NCBI RefSeq assembly: GCF_023898315.1
Contig: NC_064615.1
Coordinates: forward strand, 10,743,501 to 10,807,500
Reading direction: 5' to 3'
Source of the DNA: Schistocerca nitens
Lineage: Eukaryota; Arthropoda; Insecta; Orthoptera; Acrididae
DNA length: 64,000 nucleotides
The notes under the pieces are model-generated. The model did no database searches. It saw only the letters and a program-made list of their open reading frames with translations, and was not told the origin of the DNA. Each line of letters opens with the position of its first letter. Positions within the stretch are counted from its first letter, which is position 1. Below are positions 1 through 11,647 of this stretch, in pieces. A program made the translations under genes and the position numbers.

Positions 1-1485
1 TCTCCCATGTTTCGCGATAGTAAAAAACTTGGTGCCTTTCTTTGAACTTTTTCCATGTACTCCGTCAGTCCTATCTGGTAAGGATCCCACACCGTGTAGC
101 AGTATTCTAAAAGAGGACGGACAAGCGTAGTATAGGCAGTCTCCTTAATAGGTCTGTAGCATTTTCTAACTGTCCTGCCAATAAAACGCTGTCTTTGGTT
201 AGCCTTCCCCACAACACTTTCTATGTGTTCCTTCCAATCTGCGTTGTTCGTAATTGTAATACCTAGGTATTCAGTTGTATTTACGGCTTTGAGATTAGAC
301 TGATTTATCGTGTAACCGAAATTTAACGAGTTCCTTTTAGCACTCATGTGGATGACCTCACACTTTTCGTTATTTAGGGTCAACTGCCACTTTTCGCACC
401 ATTCAGATATCTTTTCTAAATCGGTTTGCAATTTTTTTATCTTCTTGTGACTTTATTAGTCGATAAACGACAGTGTCATCTGCAAACAATCGAAGATGGT
501 TGCTCAGATTGTCTCCAAAATCGTTTATATAGAGAAAGAACAGCAAAGGACCTATAACACTACCTTGGAGAACGCTTGAAATCACTTCTGTTTTACTCGA
601 TGACTTTACTTCAATTATTACGAACTGTGACCTCTGTGACAGGAAATCACAAATCCAGACACATAACCGAGACGATATTCCATAAGCACGCAATTTCACT
701 ATGAGCCGCTTGTGTGGTACAGTGTCAAAAGCTCACGTGAATGAAGAGCTAGTTGTGTTTCACAAGAACGATTTTTTCTAAATCTATGTTGACTGTGTGT
801 CAATAGACCGTTTTTTCGAGGTAATTCATAATGTTAGAACATAATATATGTTCCAAAATCTTGCTGCATATCGACGTTAACGATATGGGCCTGTAATTTA
901 GTGGATTACTCCTACTAACTTTCTTGGATATTGGCGTAACCTGTGCAACTTTCCAATCTTTGGGTACGCATCTTTCGTCGAGCGAACGGTTGCATATGAT
1001 TGTTAAGTATGGAGCTAATGCATCAGCATACTCCGAAAGGAACCTAATTTGTATAAAGTCTGGACCAGAAGACTTGCTTTTATTAAGTGATTTAAGTTGC
1101 TTCACTACTCCGAGGATATTTACTTCTACGTTACTCATGTTGGTAGCTGTTCTGGATTCGAATTCTGGAATATTTACTTCGTCTTCTTTTGCGAAGGAAT
1201 TTCAAAAGGCTGTGTTTAGTAGCTCTGCTTTGGTAACACTGTCTTCGATAGTATCTGTCGCGCAGAGGAGGCATTGATTGTTTCTTGCCGCTAACATACT
1301 TCAAATACGACCAAAATCTCTTTGGATTTTCTGCCAGGTTTCGAGACAAAGTTTTGTTGTGGAAACTGTTATAAGCATCAGGCATTGAAGCCCAAGCTAA
1401 ATTTCGAGCTTCTGTAAAAGATCGCCAGTCTTGGGGATTTTGCGCCTGTTTAAATTTGGCATGTTTGTTTCGTTATGGGTCATTA
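1..1485 (-). mobile_element. CR1/Jockey-like LINE fragment, runs off the window's left edge
   Basis: Reading the minus strand from about 1485 leftwards gives, in order, a basic linker (1385-1131), the N-terminal half of a non-LTR reverse transcriptase (1138-800, with the block NPLNYRPISLTS) and the catalytic half (699-403, with LQGSVIGPLLFFLYINDF and FADDTVVY). Below 403 the frame continues with the post-RT region (EYLGITI and RPLLEYCYTVWDP are readable). The reading frame breaks near 1131, 800-700 and 403, so this copy is dead. No endonuclease is visible at the 5' side, which indicates 5' truncation. The 3' end is outside the window. Clade assignment to CR1/Jockey rests on the RT motif style only. 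Confidence 0.85.
403..1138 (-). pseudogene. LINE reverse transcriptase remnant
   Basis: Two adjacent pieces of one RT domain. The upstream piece (1138-800) carries the conserved P-x-x-YRPISLT motif. The downstream piece (699-403) carries the motif-B-like LQGSVIGPLLF block and the catalytic FADD box (motif C, intact). The roughly 100 bases between them do not read through in either frame, so a frameshift or small deletion separates them. It would copy RNA to DNA at a nicked target in the nucleus if intact. Here it is a fossil. Confidence 0.85.
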
Positions 1486-2139
1486 ATTTAATTCCCCATA
1501 TTATTATTACTGTTATTATATGTTATGTTAACTTTGTACTTCACAAACTTGACATCAGCCCGACACTGTAACCAAAGGGTCACAAGTGTCTAATTTAGGG
1601 TGTGTAATGCGACACATGCGTTCAACCCCCAGACGAATTTGAGCCAAGACATTTCAACGAAGAGGAACCGAATGCATGCCCGAACATCTTTGGGATGTTA
1701 GCTCGCAAATTCAAATGTTTTTTCATAATAAGAATTAGTGTTGCTTGGTATATAGCCTCTATAACTTACGTTTATTTATTTCTGAAGCTATTTTCTTTTT
1801 ACTGACACCATGAAATGTGCTATATTTTATGATGCTGTGATACTTCACTTTACCATTATTGCACACCATATACAAGATAGTATTACTACTGATATTTATA
1901 CTATTGTCTCAGGAGTTATTATTACATTTTTTGTTAGGTTAGTCACTTTTAGTTTTTTATGATGTTCCCCTGTTTCATTTATGTCCAGTCTTGAGCTCTA
2001 TATTGCTATATATCTGTTGCACTTGATGATATCTAGTTTACTTGCTTTCACCTATGTAGATTTAAGAAATCAATGTACTCTGTAACTCATGTCCATTTCA
2101 TATATTTTGCAGACCCAATGTACCGAAGTCTCATTGTAT
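1486..2139. other. No recognisable gene or element
   Basis: AT-rich sequence with short ORFs only. I see no coding-like reading frame, tRNA box pair or terminal repeat. Confidence 0.5.
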
Positions 2140-2184
2140 CCAAATGAGCCATAGTGCTCATAAATAGAAGACTGGAATAGAAGG

Positions 2185-2273
2185 GAGAACCGATAGACGT
2201 ACTCAAAGTACCCTCCGCCACACACCTTCAGGTGGCTTGCGGAGTATGGATGTAGATGTAGATGTAGAAGCAC
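2185..2273 (+). repeat. LINE 3'-end remnant with (TGTAGA)n tail
   Basis: The segment contains GTACCCTCCGCCACACACC, then GGTGGCTTGCGGAGTATGG, and ends in three copies of the hexamer GATGTA/TGTAGA. A related, more diverged copy lies at 13857-13920. The order 'conserved block then simple hexamer tail' is typical of the 3' terminus of a non-LTR retrotransposon. I recognise this tail from orthopteran LINEs from memory. The body of the element upstream is not identifiable, so this is a heavily 5'-truncated copy. Confidence 0.6.
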
Positions 2274-2275
2274 AT

Positions 2276-3445
2276 GAAAGTTTGAAACGTTCTGCCTGTA
2301 AAGGTGTGCAGGAAATGCATTATGTAGAAAGCATGACATAAACAACTTACATGTAGTACTAAACACCATTGACACTTCTCACACTGTTTCCTGACAGGCC
2401 TTTCTAAACATTTTCCTGTTAGTGTACTAGGTAAATTAGGCAGATTGCCTATAAAGATTTAGAATTAAGGATATTTTTTCTCTGCATTTTGTGTTAGGTA
2501 TATGAGTATTATTAAAATATTTAATGAGTGTTCATGCCCTGAGCTTCATCAGTTTTATGGAATAATGATGGAATGCTGTTTAGTGAGAGTTCATGCCACG
2601 AGTTGCACTCCAGTAATGAGGATTATATTGATATATGGATGGTTTTTCTATAATGATATTGTATGATGTTAATATGTATTTTGTGTATGTTGTGTCCTTT
2701 CTAGGAAAGTCTGTCTTACCTTGTGCCAAATGATTGGAGGTGTTTGTGGGAGACTGTCACAGAAGTTTTGATCCTAGAACAAAATTCATGATTCCTTATG
2801 AGATTGCATATGATAGTGCCTTCTTATGATAGCATGTAAACAGTTGTTTTTTTTTTCAGGTTAATAATCACATTTCCAAGTTCCACTATTTCTGCAGTTC
2901 ACCCTCATCTTTGCACATTTATCTCATTATTTGCTGTGATATATTACATTTACCTAGTCAGTAAGCTATATTGCACTTAGTACTCATGTCTTGATGCTTT
3001 CATATACTATAATCACATTTTTCTTTAATTTGGCGATAGCAATTCTTGACTCAAGACGAATGACATTGGTCTGTTAGTCATTTTCTTTACAGATAAAGTG
3101 CACTGCCCTTATCATCCGTTCCCATATCCTTCCCTGTCGATATGCACATTGTTAGTAGGCTGAAAACTACGAAGCCCTGAGGGTGCTAGACAACCTATAA
3201 ATATTGTGTCTTTACTCATACAACGTGATACTTTAATTTTATGATGCTATTTGACTAATATGTACCCATACAGGCCATACAGAGCCAAACTTTTATACAA
3301 TACAGCTGTTTATGCACTTTCTTCTTATAAAAACCATGTCGAGTTATGTATTCTCATTATGATTTATGTGCAGGCCTCTGAGTGCCACATAAAGTGATAG
3401 ATAAATGATGTTTGATGATACTTTCTCAACTTTGATGTTTATGCT
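2276..3445. other. No recognisable gene or element
   Basis: AT-rich, no convincing coding frame and no terminal repeats seen. Confidence 0.45.
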
Positions 3446-3447
3446 GT

Positions 3448-4062
3448 GTAAAACGGCCACCTTGAGCCACAAAGGTGTTTTCTGTCACATTTTTGCTGTC
3501 AAGGTCAGCATTTACTTCATGTAAAAGCAGTCCACTGTGAGCCTCACAGACGATTTTGTCACATTTTAGTTATTGAGGTCAGCAATGACTTCGTGTAAAA
3601 CTGGGTCACTTTGAGCCTCTAAGATGGTTTCTGTAATATTTTCTTAGCATTTGCATATGTAAAAAGGCCGCTTAGAGACTCTGATTGACAATTTCTATTC
3701 AGTTTTTTTTATATACTAAGTTTTGCATATATTTCATATACTAGGCCACTTGGAGTCACAAACATTTCGTAGCTACTAAGATCAGAACTTATTATATAGA
3801 AAGGCCACTTGGAGCCTCTGATTGATATTTTCTCTACAGTTGTTTTAGATATGAAGATTTGCATGTATTCCAAGTAAAAGGCCATCTGAAGCCATTCAGT
3901 TGTTGATTTTACTGTTAGATTTTCTTAAGTAATTATGTCACAATATTTCACATACAAGGCCACTGACAGCTGCAGTATAATGTCATGAACCAGGGATGTT
4001 CTCCGTCATGTTAAGTTATTCTAAGTCTAATTGGCAGCCTGAAGCCATACTTACTGATTTTG
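3448..4062 (+). repeat. Diverged minisatellite, about 9 units of 60-78 bp
   Basis: A degenerate core AAAGGCCACTTGGAGCCTCT recurs near 3451, 3527, 3600, 3661, 3738, 3798, 3876, 3954 and 4030. The spacings are 76, 73, 61, 77, 60, 78, 78 and 76 bases. Between cores, neighbouring units share secondary blocks such as AAGGTCAGCATTTACTTC (3504) and GAGGTCAGCAATGACTTC (3573). Units are diverged from each other, so the array is old. No coding potential. Confidence 0.75.
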
Positions 4063-5626
4063 TCTTATTCAGAGTTCACTTTCGATTTTACCTATTCACT
4101 CTGATGTAACACATTGTTTCTTCATCTAGTCTGTAATTTCATTAGGATACTGAAATTTTCTGATCAGATGGATTACTCATTTGACGTAGGTAGATATGGT
4201 TATGTTCTGCTATATTATCTTTGCTACCTTTCACATCTTCCATTATCCAGTCTCCTATCTCTGTTCATGATGTTGGAGCAATTTATTACTGGTAGTCGTA
4301 CTAAAACATAAGTGACTATATATGTCAGTTGGATGTCAGAAGAATCTCTGCTATGAAGAACAGTGATGGTGATGGGCATCACATTACTAACCTTATAATA
4401 ATTGCCAACTGTGGCTGTTCATTATTTATTGCTGAGTACATCTTGTATCTCTGCACATGACTGAGAAAAATAATACGGAATTCAATTGTCTTGGTACAAT
4501 GACTGCAATCCACATTGGTCACTACTAAATTGTTGAACCTGCACAAAACAAAACAAAAAATGGACTTTATGATGCAGTCACTTCAACATTCTCATAGGCT
4601 TCAGCCATGACTCTGCCTTTCCCTTGCCCAATCCTATACCATTATCTTGAAGATTAAGGTTGTATACTGATTTTGCTTGCCATGATTTACTTGTCAGCAA
4701 CCTTGTTTATGAGAAAGTTTACTCACAATATAACCAGATCACAATTCATACTAGTGCACTCGAGCACAATTAATTCTTTCAAGTTTAATGATGATATACA
4801 GTTAGCTTTTTTTTGTACAGTAATGACATGTTACTTTATTATGGTCCTTAGGCCTAGACTGTAATGGTTTTATACTGGTCAAGATTTCTAATGACATAAA
4901 TTTACCACGTGTTTGTTGTATAACATACTTCCAAATATGTGCCAAATTTGTTAAACCCCACTGGAGGGTTGTGAAAGGAGGGTACTGGGGTAAACTTGTA
5001 TGCGGCACCCAAATATGATAAGAAAGTTAATTTAGACTCAGCTGAAACTATGATATTATAAACGATGTATGTCTCTTATAGGCTTTAGAATGTGGATTGA
5101 CGACTGTGCACAACCACAGAGCCAAATATAGTGTTTCTGCTCTGAGATTGTAGTGCTGGAGTAAGAGAGGGCTTGGCACCCTGTTGTATGCAGCTGTCTG
5201 TGAGCGAAAGACGATGGAGTAGGCAGTTTCTGTGGTGTACTCTGTGAAGCCCCCAAGTGTTACATTAATGTAGGTATGTCAATATTGTCGCACATAGAAG
5301 CAGAAGTCTTCATTGAAGCAAGGTAAAGATATTATATAATTCTGATTTTCGTTTTGCCAGCACTTCGGTACAGATGACTTGGCTGATAATTTGCAAATGT
5401 TGAGTAACCCCAGAATGTATGTAAACTGATTTGATAAAAAGGCTAGTTAGATATTTCACTTTTGTAATGCTTCTAAGATTTGTTAACAGAGCTGTATGTA
5501 ATATAATGATTTGCATTTATGTTGGATTAGTGAGGTCAGATAATATTTGCTGTTTAAGTCTCATTGTTTGTGAATCAATTGTGGGTAATGTAACTTCAAC
5601 TGTCTGATGTTTTTGAAAAGACAAAC
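4063..5626. other. No recognisable gene or element
   Basis: AT-rich sequence with only short ORFs. Nothing matched a family I know. Confidence 0.4.
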
Positions 5627-7118
5627 TTTTTATTATTATTATTTTGAGCTTTTCCTCATTACAGAGGCTTATCTCCAACATTATAATTTACTCGGAAATT
5701 ACTATACTAAGAATAAACGTTCTTAAACTATATTTTCAAAGTATTCCTCCAGGTGGCGGCCGGCGTGGCCGAGCGGTTCTAGGCGCTGCAGTCTGGAACC
5801 TCGCGACCGCTACAGTCGCAGGTTCGAATCCTGCCTCGGGCATGGATGTGTGTGATGTCCTTAGGTTAGTTAGGTTTAAGTAGTTCTAAGTTCTAGGGGA
5901 CTGATGACCTCAGAAGTTAAGTCCCATAGTGCTCAGAGCCATATTCCCCCAGGTGTTGCGATCTTGTGTGTCCTCTTCCTCTGCGCCCATTCTCCTCATT
6001 GTGTGCTGTACATTCTGGAGCCAGGTGGTCATAGGTCGTCCTCTTCTTCTCCCCTCCGGTTCCCACTCCAGTATCAATTTTGGTATTCTGGTTTTCTCCA
6101 TTCGTCGTACATGCCCCTACCACTGTAATTTCTTCCTATCCATTACGTCATATATTCTTTCTTTTATTTCTATTCCCGTTATTATTTCGGTGTTCCTTAT
6201 CTTCTCTTTCCTGGAGATTCTTGCCGATCTTCTTCAGAAGCCCATCTCTAGAACTTGTAAGTTTTTAATGTGCTTCACGTTAATTGTCCAGGTCTGCGTT
6301 CCATACAGAATCACACTCTCTAATATGGATTTGTATATTATGTTTTTAGTTCTGCTCATTACATTCCTGCTCCATAAGACTGAATTAAGCATCCCAATGA
6401 CCTTCCATCTGCCACTAATTCTTTTATTGATTTCTGACTCGGACTTTCCCTCGATTTCTAAAATGGATCCCAAATAACAGAAAGTGTCTATATTTTGATT
6501 TTCTTTCCTTCAGGGTATAGCTTATCTGAGTCATTAGTCAACTATTCTGTTTTTTGGTAATTAATCTTCAAACTTCAAGTTTTGTATGCTACTGTTAGTT
6601 GATTGCACATATAGTTAGCATCCTCCCCTTCTTATGCTACGACCACTTTCATCAGCAAACAATAAATGATATAGGTAAACTCCATCTCTTATTTCTAATA
6701 CCATACTGTTACATTTACGAGACCATGTTCTAAGGCTAATATCTATATAGGTTTTAAATAAGGATAGTGACATGGGACAGCCCTGTAAAAGGTCTTTCCC
6801 TGTTCTAAATTTCTGTGAAAGTTTATTACCAACTTTCACTTGGCAAATGTTATCTTTATACATCTGTTGTATTATTTTAATCCATATTTTAATCAATAAT
6901 TTGCCATACATAGTGCTCTCCAAAGTAATTTTCTCGAAACAGTATCACACGCTTTTTCTAGATCTATGAAGATTAATCCTATATTTTTTTGATTTTTCCA
7001 TATGTTTCTCCAAAATCTGTTGTAATGTGAAAATATGGTCTACACATGATCTCCCAGCCGCGAAACCACATTGTTCATCTTGGGTTCTAAAATTTTTTCC
7101 AGTTTGTTTTTAATTACT
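5627..7118 (-). mobile_element. RTE-type LINE, 3' portion, split by a SINE
   Basis: On the minus strand the readable segments are, 5' to 3': a pre-RT/RT part near 7118-6615 (the FRTGKDLLQGCPMSLSLF block), a post-RT part at 6473-6234 (NVMSRTKNIIYKSILESVIL, YGTQTWTI), and the C-terminus at 6101-5957 (RRRGRPMTTWLQNV, then QDRNTW). Removing the SINE at 5756-5942 restores the C-terminal frame, which then stops shortly after. The tail is AT-rich and includes AATAATAATAAT near 5632-5643, a plausible 3' terminus. Frameshifts between the segments make it a pseudogene. The family differs from the RTE-type copies at 27780 and 42570. Confidence 0.8.
5756..5942 (+). repeat. tRNA-derived SINE (family A)
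   Basis: The 5' part is tRNA-like: A box TGGCCGAGCGGTTCTAGGC at 5766-5784 and B box GGTTCGAATCC at 5821-5831. A tRNA-unrelated body follows and ends in CCATAGTGCTCAGAGCCAT. It is flanked by a 13-bp target duplication, ATTCCTCCAGGTG at 5743-5755 and ATTCCCCCAGGTG at 5943-5955 (one mismatch). It inserted in the 3' end of the surrounding RTE LINE. Expected RNA polymerase III transcript, mobilised by a LINE in trans. Confidence 0.93.
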
Positions 7119-7119
7119 T

Positions 7120-7139
7120 TCTCTCTCTCTCTCTCTCTC
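7120..7139. repeat. (CT)n microsatellite
   Basis: About ten uninterrupted CT dinucleotides at the 5' boundary of the preceding LINE fragment. Confidence 0.95.
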
Positions 7140-7382
7140 CTGATTAAACACAAACTTAAATTGCAATATAATTTTGGTAAAAGACTCTCAGTGTTAGTAA
7201 TTCACCACACACAGTATCGCCTCCTTGTCCATGTAATATTTTTTCAAAGAAGTTGGATTTATATTAAATGTTTTTGCTTTTCAGACAAAAGAATTTCATG
7301 TGCATTTCAAGTATTATGGCCAGCATTACACACTGCTGAGCCTGTAGTTAGCATATTTATATTTTTTTTATGAGAGACCAGA

Positions 7383-7574
7383 GCCGGCCGAAGTGGCCGT
7401 GCGGTTAAAGGCGCTGCAGTCTGGAACCGCAAGACCGCTACGGTCGCAGGTTCGAATCCTGCCTCGGGCATGGATGTTTGTGATGTCCTTAGGTTAGTTA
7501 GGTTTAACTAGTTCTAAGTTCTAGGGGACTAATGACCTCAGCAGTTGAGTCCCATAGTGCTCAGAGCCATTTTT
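7383..7574 (+). repeat. tRNA-derived SINE (family A)
   Basis: Same family as 5756-5942, with A box AGTGGCCGTGCGGTTAAAGGC near 7391 and B box GGTTCGAATCC at 7449-7459, ending CCATAGTGCTCAGAGCCATT. It is bounded by a perfect 12-bp duplication TGAGAGACCAGA at 7371-7382 and 7575-7586. The perfect duplication suggests a relatively recent insertion. Confidence 0.95.
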
Positions 7575-7586
7575 TGAGAGACCAGA

Positions 7587-8340
7587 ATACATCGCGCTCC
7601 ACCTTTGCTGCTTTAGAGGTAAGACAATGTAAATATTTGTAAGTAGCTGCTATCATTCAATGTATTACACACAAAGCAGAATAATTTTACTAAGTATCCC
7701 ATAGTTTTTTTTATAAAGAACATTACACCACGATCTGCCACTTGTGGGACTTCGTTGGTTGACACATACCATTTTGCTGATGGGCAGACTGAGGCCCTTC
7801 CAACATATCACATGGTGCTTGCCACATACCATCGTCACTGATGGGTGAGGGGCCCTCCAATGCCTCTGTTCCAGATCATCGCTGAAGCCACTTCCAGGTC
7901 CCAGGGCCTATCTGTCAATTGGGGCCAGAATCATCCAACTACACGATGGTGACAGTGCGGTACATCCTTAAGTCATCATTATCGTCCAGAGTGGGACCAA
8001 GGATGCAGGCACACTCTAACATTACGGCTTCACCTGCAGAGTGCCAGACAGCAAACCACAGGACTACAGCCAAACTGCTGGAGTAGCTGCCTTGGCGACC
8101 AGATGAGTCAAGCCAACACCAGGAGGCAGTGGAATTTCATCAGGTCACTGGCACAATTTATTAGCTGGGGCTGATGAGAAGACACTGAACAGTAAATCTA
8201 AAACATGCTAATCACGTTTTATTAATGGCAAAAGATGCTCTATAGGTCCACATCACCATCCAGACAATGTAGAGATGGTTCTGCTCGGCACCACTTCAAA
8301 ACAGAATTATGCATGTTGATTTCACTACACAATTGCAGAA
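7587..8340. other. Unassigned moderately GC sequence with a short internal duplication
   Basis: Two related blocks lie in tandem: around 7757-7802 (GACACATACCATTTTGCTGA, then GGCCCTTCCAA) and around 7814-7861 (GCCACATACCATCGTCACTGA, then GGCCCTCCAA). I see no gene. The composition differs from the AT-rich flanks, so it may be an unrecognised repeat. Confidence 0.4.
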
Positions 8341-8369
8341 CGATCACTGGAAACAGTGGTATCTGATGA

Positions 8370-8880
8370 CTATCTTAGAGAATGTGTAGACAGCGAATTA
8401 AAGTGGAATGGTCACCTAAAACTAATCACAGAAATGGCAGATCACAAACTAAGATTTATTGGAAGAATCCTCAGGAAATATAGTTTGCCCATGAATGAGG
8501 TCGTTTACAAAATCCCTATTTAGACCAATGCTTAAGTATCCATCCTCAATCCGGTACCCTTACGAGGTAGAAATGATAAAATAAATAGAGAATATCCAAA
8601 TGAGCACTGTGTTTCATCATGGGTCCATTTAGTAAGAGCGAAAACATCTTGAAGATGTTCATCGAATTCCTGTGGCAGACGCTACAAAAGAGATGTTGGG
8701 CATTACACTGTGGTTTAACGTTAAAAATTCCGAAAGTTTCATTCCTAACAGAGTCACTTAATACGTTGTTTTCTTTCCTTACATATATCCCAAGAAAAAG
8801 GCAAAATTAGAGATATTTGCACTTACACAGAGGCTTACCAATTTCTCATTTTATTGTTGCATATTTGAAGACCTGTTACA
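8370..8880 (+). pseudogene. Highly diverged LINE post-RT fragment
   Basis: One frame reads DYLRECVDSELKWNGHLK, then RILRKYSLPMNEVVYK, resembling the YLG-x(n)-W-x-x-H region just after the RT fingers of CR1/Jockey-type LINEs. A later stretch (8805-8845) reads KIRDICTYTEAYQFL, resembling a C-terminal block of the same proteins. Stops and frame changes lie between. No boundaries are seen. This is a weak similarity-based call. Confidence 0.45.
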
Positions 8881-9259
8881 TAGCTTTGTATTTTTTGCGT
8901 ACCATATGGAACATTTTATAATCATACAATGACATAAACTGCCCCATATTAAGGGCAACTACTGCTTTCAGCAAAGAAAAATCAAAGTAATGATAAACAG
9001 ATACAAAGAAAATCAAGCAAATCGTGATATGTAAAGTAATTAAAAGAAACAGAGATTGTTAAGACAAAATTTTAATAATATACACACATCAAAAAAGTTT
9101 TACATCACCTCTGTTCCGAGAGTTCCGGGACCTGTACAGAAAATTGGGACAGAAATCAATATAAACATAATTTCCACCCTTTTTATTGCTCATGAAAACC
9201 ACGCATTGCAAGTTATAGCACCATACAGCGAGACCTTCAGAGGTGGTGGTCCAGATTGC

Positions 9260-10510
9260 TGTACACACTGGTACCTCTAATACCCAACAGCACGTCCTCT
9301 TGCATTGATGTATGCCTGTATTCGTCGTGGAATACTATCCACAACTTCATCAAGGCACTATCGGTCCAGATTGTCCCACTCCTCAACGGAGATTCGGCGT
9401 AGATCCCTCACGGTGATTGGTGGGTCACGTCGTCCATAAACAGCCCTTTTCAATGTATCCCAGGCATGTCCGACAGGATTCATGTCTGGAGAATATGCTG
9501 GCCACTTTAGTCAAAAAATGGTTCAAATGGCTCTGAGCACTATGCGACTTAACTTCTGAGGTCATCAGTCGCCAAGAACTTAGAACTAATTAAACCTAAC
9601 TAACCTAAGGACATCACACACATCCATGCCCGAGGCAGGATTCGAACCTGCGACCGTAGCGGTCGCTCGGCTCCAGACTGTAGCGCCTAGAACCGCACGG
9701 CCACTCCGGCCGGCCCACTTTAGTCGAGCGACGTCGTTATCCTGAAGGAAGTCATTCACAAGATGTGCACGATGGGGGCGTGAATTTTCGTTCACGAAGA
9801 CAAATGCCTCGCCAATATGCCGCCGATATGGTTGCACTATCGGTCGGAGGATGCCATTCACGTATCGTACAGTCGTTACGGCGACTACTAGCGGCTTACG
9901 TCGGCCCCACATAGCGCCACCCCAAAACAGCGGGAAACCTCCACCTTGTTGTACTCACTGGACAGTGTGTCTAAGGCGTTCAGCCTGAACGGATTGCCTG
10001 CAAACACGTCTCTGCCGATTGTCTGGTTGAAGGCATATGCAACACTCATCGGTGAAGAGAACGTGACGCCAATCCTTAGCGGCCCATTAGGCATGTTTTT
10101 GGGCCCATCTGTACCACACTGTATGGTGTCGTGGTTGCAAAGATGGACCACGCCATGGACGTCGGGAGAGAAGTTGCGCATCATGCAGCCTATTGCGCAC
10201 AGTTTGAGTCGTAACACGACATCCTATGACTGCACGAAAAGCATTATTCAACATGGTGGCGTTGCTGTCATGGTTCCTCCGAGCCATAATCCTTAGCCAG
10301 CGGTCATCCACTGTACTATTGGGCGGCCTGAGCGAGTCATGTCATCGACAGATCTTGTCTCTCTGTATCTCCTCCATGTCAGAACAACATCGCCTTGGTT
10401 CACTCCGAGACGCCTGGACACCTCCATGTTGAGAGCCCTTCCTGGCACAAAGTAACAATGCGGACGCGGTCGAACCACAATGCTTACCGTCTATGCGTGG
10501 TTGAACTACA
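9260..10510 (-). pseudogene. Tc1-like transposase, degraded (copy A)
   Basis: Fragments in order on the minus strand: an N-terminal helix-turn-helix (10433 downward, EVSRRLGVNQGDVVLTWRR), a second HTH/basic linker (ARRNHDSNATMLNNAF, TVRNRLHDAQLLSRRPWRGP), and the catalytic C-terminal half (9912-9730, FVNENSRPHRAHLV), continuing beyond the SINE with CPAYSPDMNPVGHAWDTLKR and ending near 9280. Several frame changes occur. In the second catalytic block the usual D-N-S motif reads N-E-N-S, and the third position reads PVGHAW instead of PIEHAW, so at least one DDE/D residue is lost. It once bound the TIRs and cut the element out. This copy cannot. Confidence 0.85.
9513..9714 (-). repeat. tRNA-derived SINE (family A), nested in Tc1 copy A
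   Basis: Inverse orientation: the tRNA-like end is at the right (GGTTCGAATCC reads on the minus strand near 9642; A box near 9690-9710) and the tail lies at 9513-9545. The target duplication CCACTTTAGTC is at 9502-9512 and 9715-9725, perfect over 11 bp. The insertion interrupts the C-terminal part of the transposase. Confidence 0.95.
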
Positions 10511-11162
10511 GACAACACTAGCCGTGTACCTCCTTCCTGGTGGAATGACTGGAAGTGATCGGCTGTCGGACCCCCTCCGTCTTATAGGCGCTGCTCATGA
10601 ACGGTCGTTTGCACCTTTGGGCGCGTCTAGTGACATCTTTGAACAGTCAAGGGGACTGTGTCTGTGATACAATATCCACGTCAACGTCTATCTTCAGGAG
10701 TTTTGGGAACTGGGGTAATGTAAAACTTTTTTTGATGTGTATAGAAGACAATGAAATAATCTAGGAATGGGGAGACAAGATGTTGCCCAGAAGGGATAAA
10801 AACAGATTTGTATAGAGCTGTTGTCTTCTGATTTTACAAGTTTTATAATGTAATTGGACAGTGTATTGGGGGTAATTATTTAGTACTATATTGGGTGTCT
10901 CAAACCTTTTATGTCAATCTGAAACAGGTGATAGTGGGTCACAACCGATTATATTGAGACAGGGAACCAGTGGTCGAAAATGCATAATTACTGTTTTATG
11001 GATGTACACAGCGTACACCGCATAAGAACAACATAGCTCATACTAACTGTTCAAATTACGACCGCCAGTCCCAATGCATGAATGGCAATGACACATGAAG
11101 TTCTGCCACAATCTCTTGAGGAAATCTAGAGTTCGTTTACCAGGAGACAGGCAGCTTGAAGC

Positions 11163-11600
11163 CTAGCAAGCAGGTCTTCGTACAGGGGTTTCATATACCA
11201 ATGTTTTGACGTAAATCCAGAGGAAAATGTCCAGAGATGTGAGATTCGGTGATCTCGATGGACATGGAGCAGGACCTCCCCTTCCAATCCAACGATGAGG
11301 GTACACGAAGTTCAAGGGCTCGCTGATATTATCATCGAAATGGGCTGGCAGACCGTTGTTGAAAGCACATCCTTTCGCGGACAACAAGGGATACAGTCTC
11401 CAAGAACTATGGCAGACATCTCGCTGGACCACAAGGTAATGGGAGGCAACACACACGGTCCTATTACGTGATCTTGGACGATGCCCGCCCATACGTTGAC
11501 AGATAATCGCAGCTGGTGGCCACCGATTTGGGTAGCAAGGGGATTGTTCTCACTCCAGACAAGGCTGTTACAGCTGTTGAGACTGGCGGTCATCGCTTTG
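11163..11600 (-). pseudogene. Transposase C-terminal half of the long-TIR element
   Basis: Readable blocks: VNVWAGIVQDHVIGPCVLP (about 11520), NNGLPAHFDDNISE, then RWIGRGGPAPCPSRSPNLT and LDIFLWIYVKTLVYETPV. These match a widespread insect IS630/mariner-type transposase (the pattern WAGI, DGAPAHF, RWIGRGGP, SPDL-x-PLDFFLWG). The usual DGAPAHF aspartate block reads NNGLPAHF here, so the second catalytic residue is changed. Frames shift at least once (11492 and 11593 frames overlap). The N-terminal DNA-binding half is missing. Confidence 0.75.
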
Positions 11601-11647
11601 AACAGCTGCTATGGGCTACGTTGTAATTATGCGGTGCACGCTAGGTA

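Larger units (their letters stand above)
9083..10741 (-). mobile_element. Tc1-like transposon (copy A) carrying a SINE
   Basis: The termini are inverted repeats. The left end begins CACACATCAAAAAAGTTTTA and the right end is the reverse complement of TACACATCAAAAAAAGTTTT. Similarity extends about 45 bp inward. TA dinucleotides flank both ends (9081-9082 and 10742-10743), the Tc1/mariner target duplication. The minus strand holds a degraded transposase. A family-A SINE sits at 9513-9714; without it the element is about 1.45 kb. Confidence 0.9.

Noticed and set aside
3448-4062. Minisatellite as a coding tandem-repeat protein
   Set aside because: Unit lengths vary by non-multiples of three and stops occur in all frames.
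5766-5838. tRNA-like A and B boxes (also in the SINEs at 7383, 9513, 14884, 15749 and 60136) as functional tRNA genes
   Set aside because: Each is the head of a longer dispersed repeat with a shared non-tRNA body, and most have target duplications. The acceptor stems are not properly closed.
5929-6477. 182-codon plus-strand ORF
   Set aside because: Antisense shadow of the RTE LINE and partly SINE.
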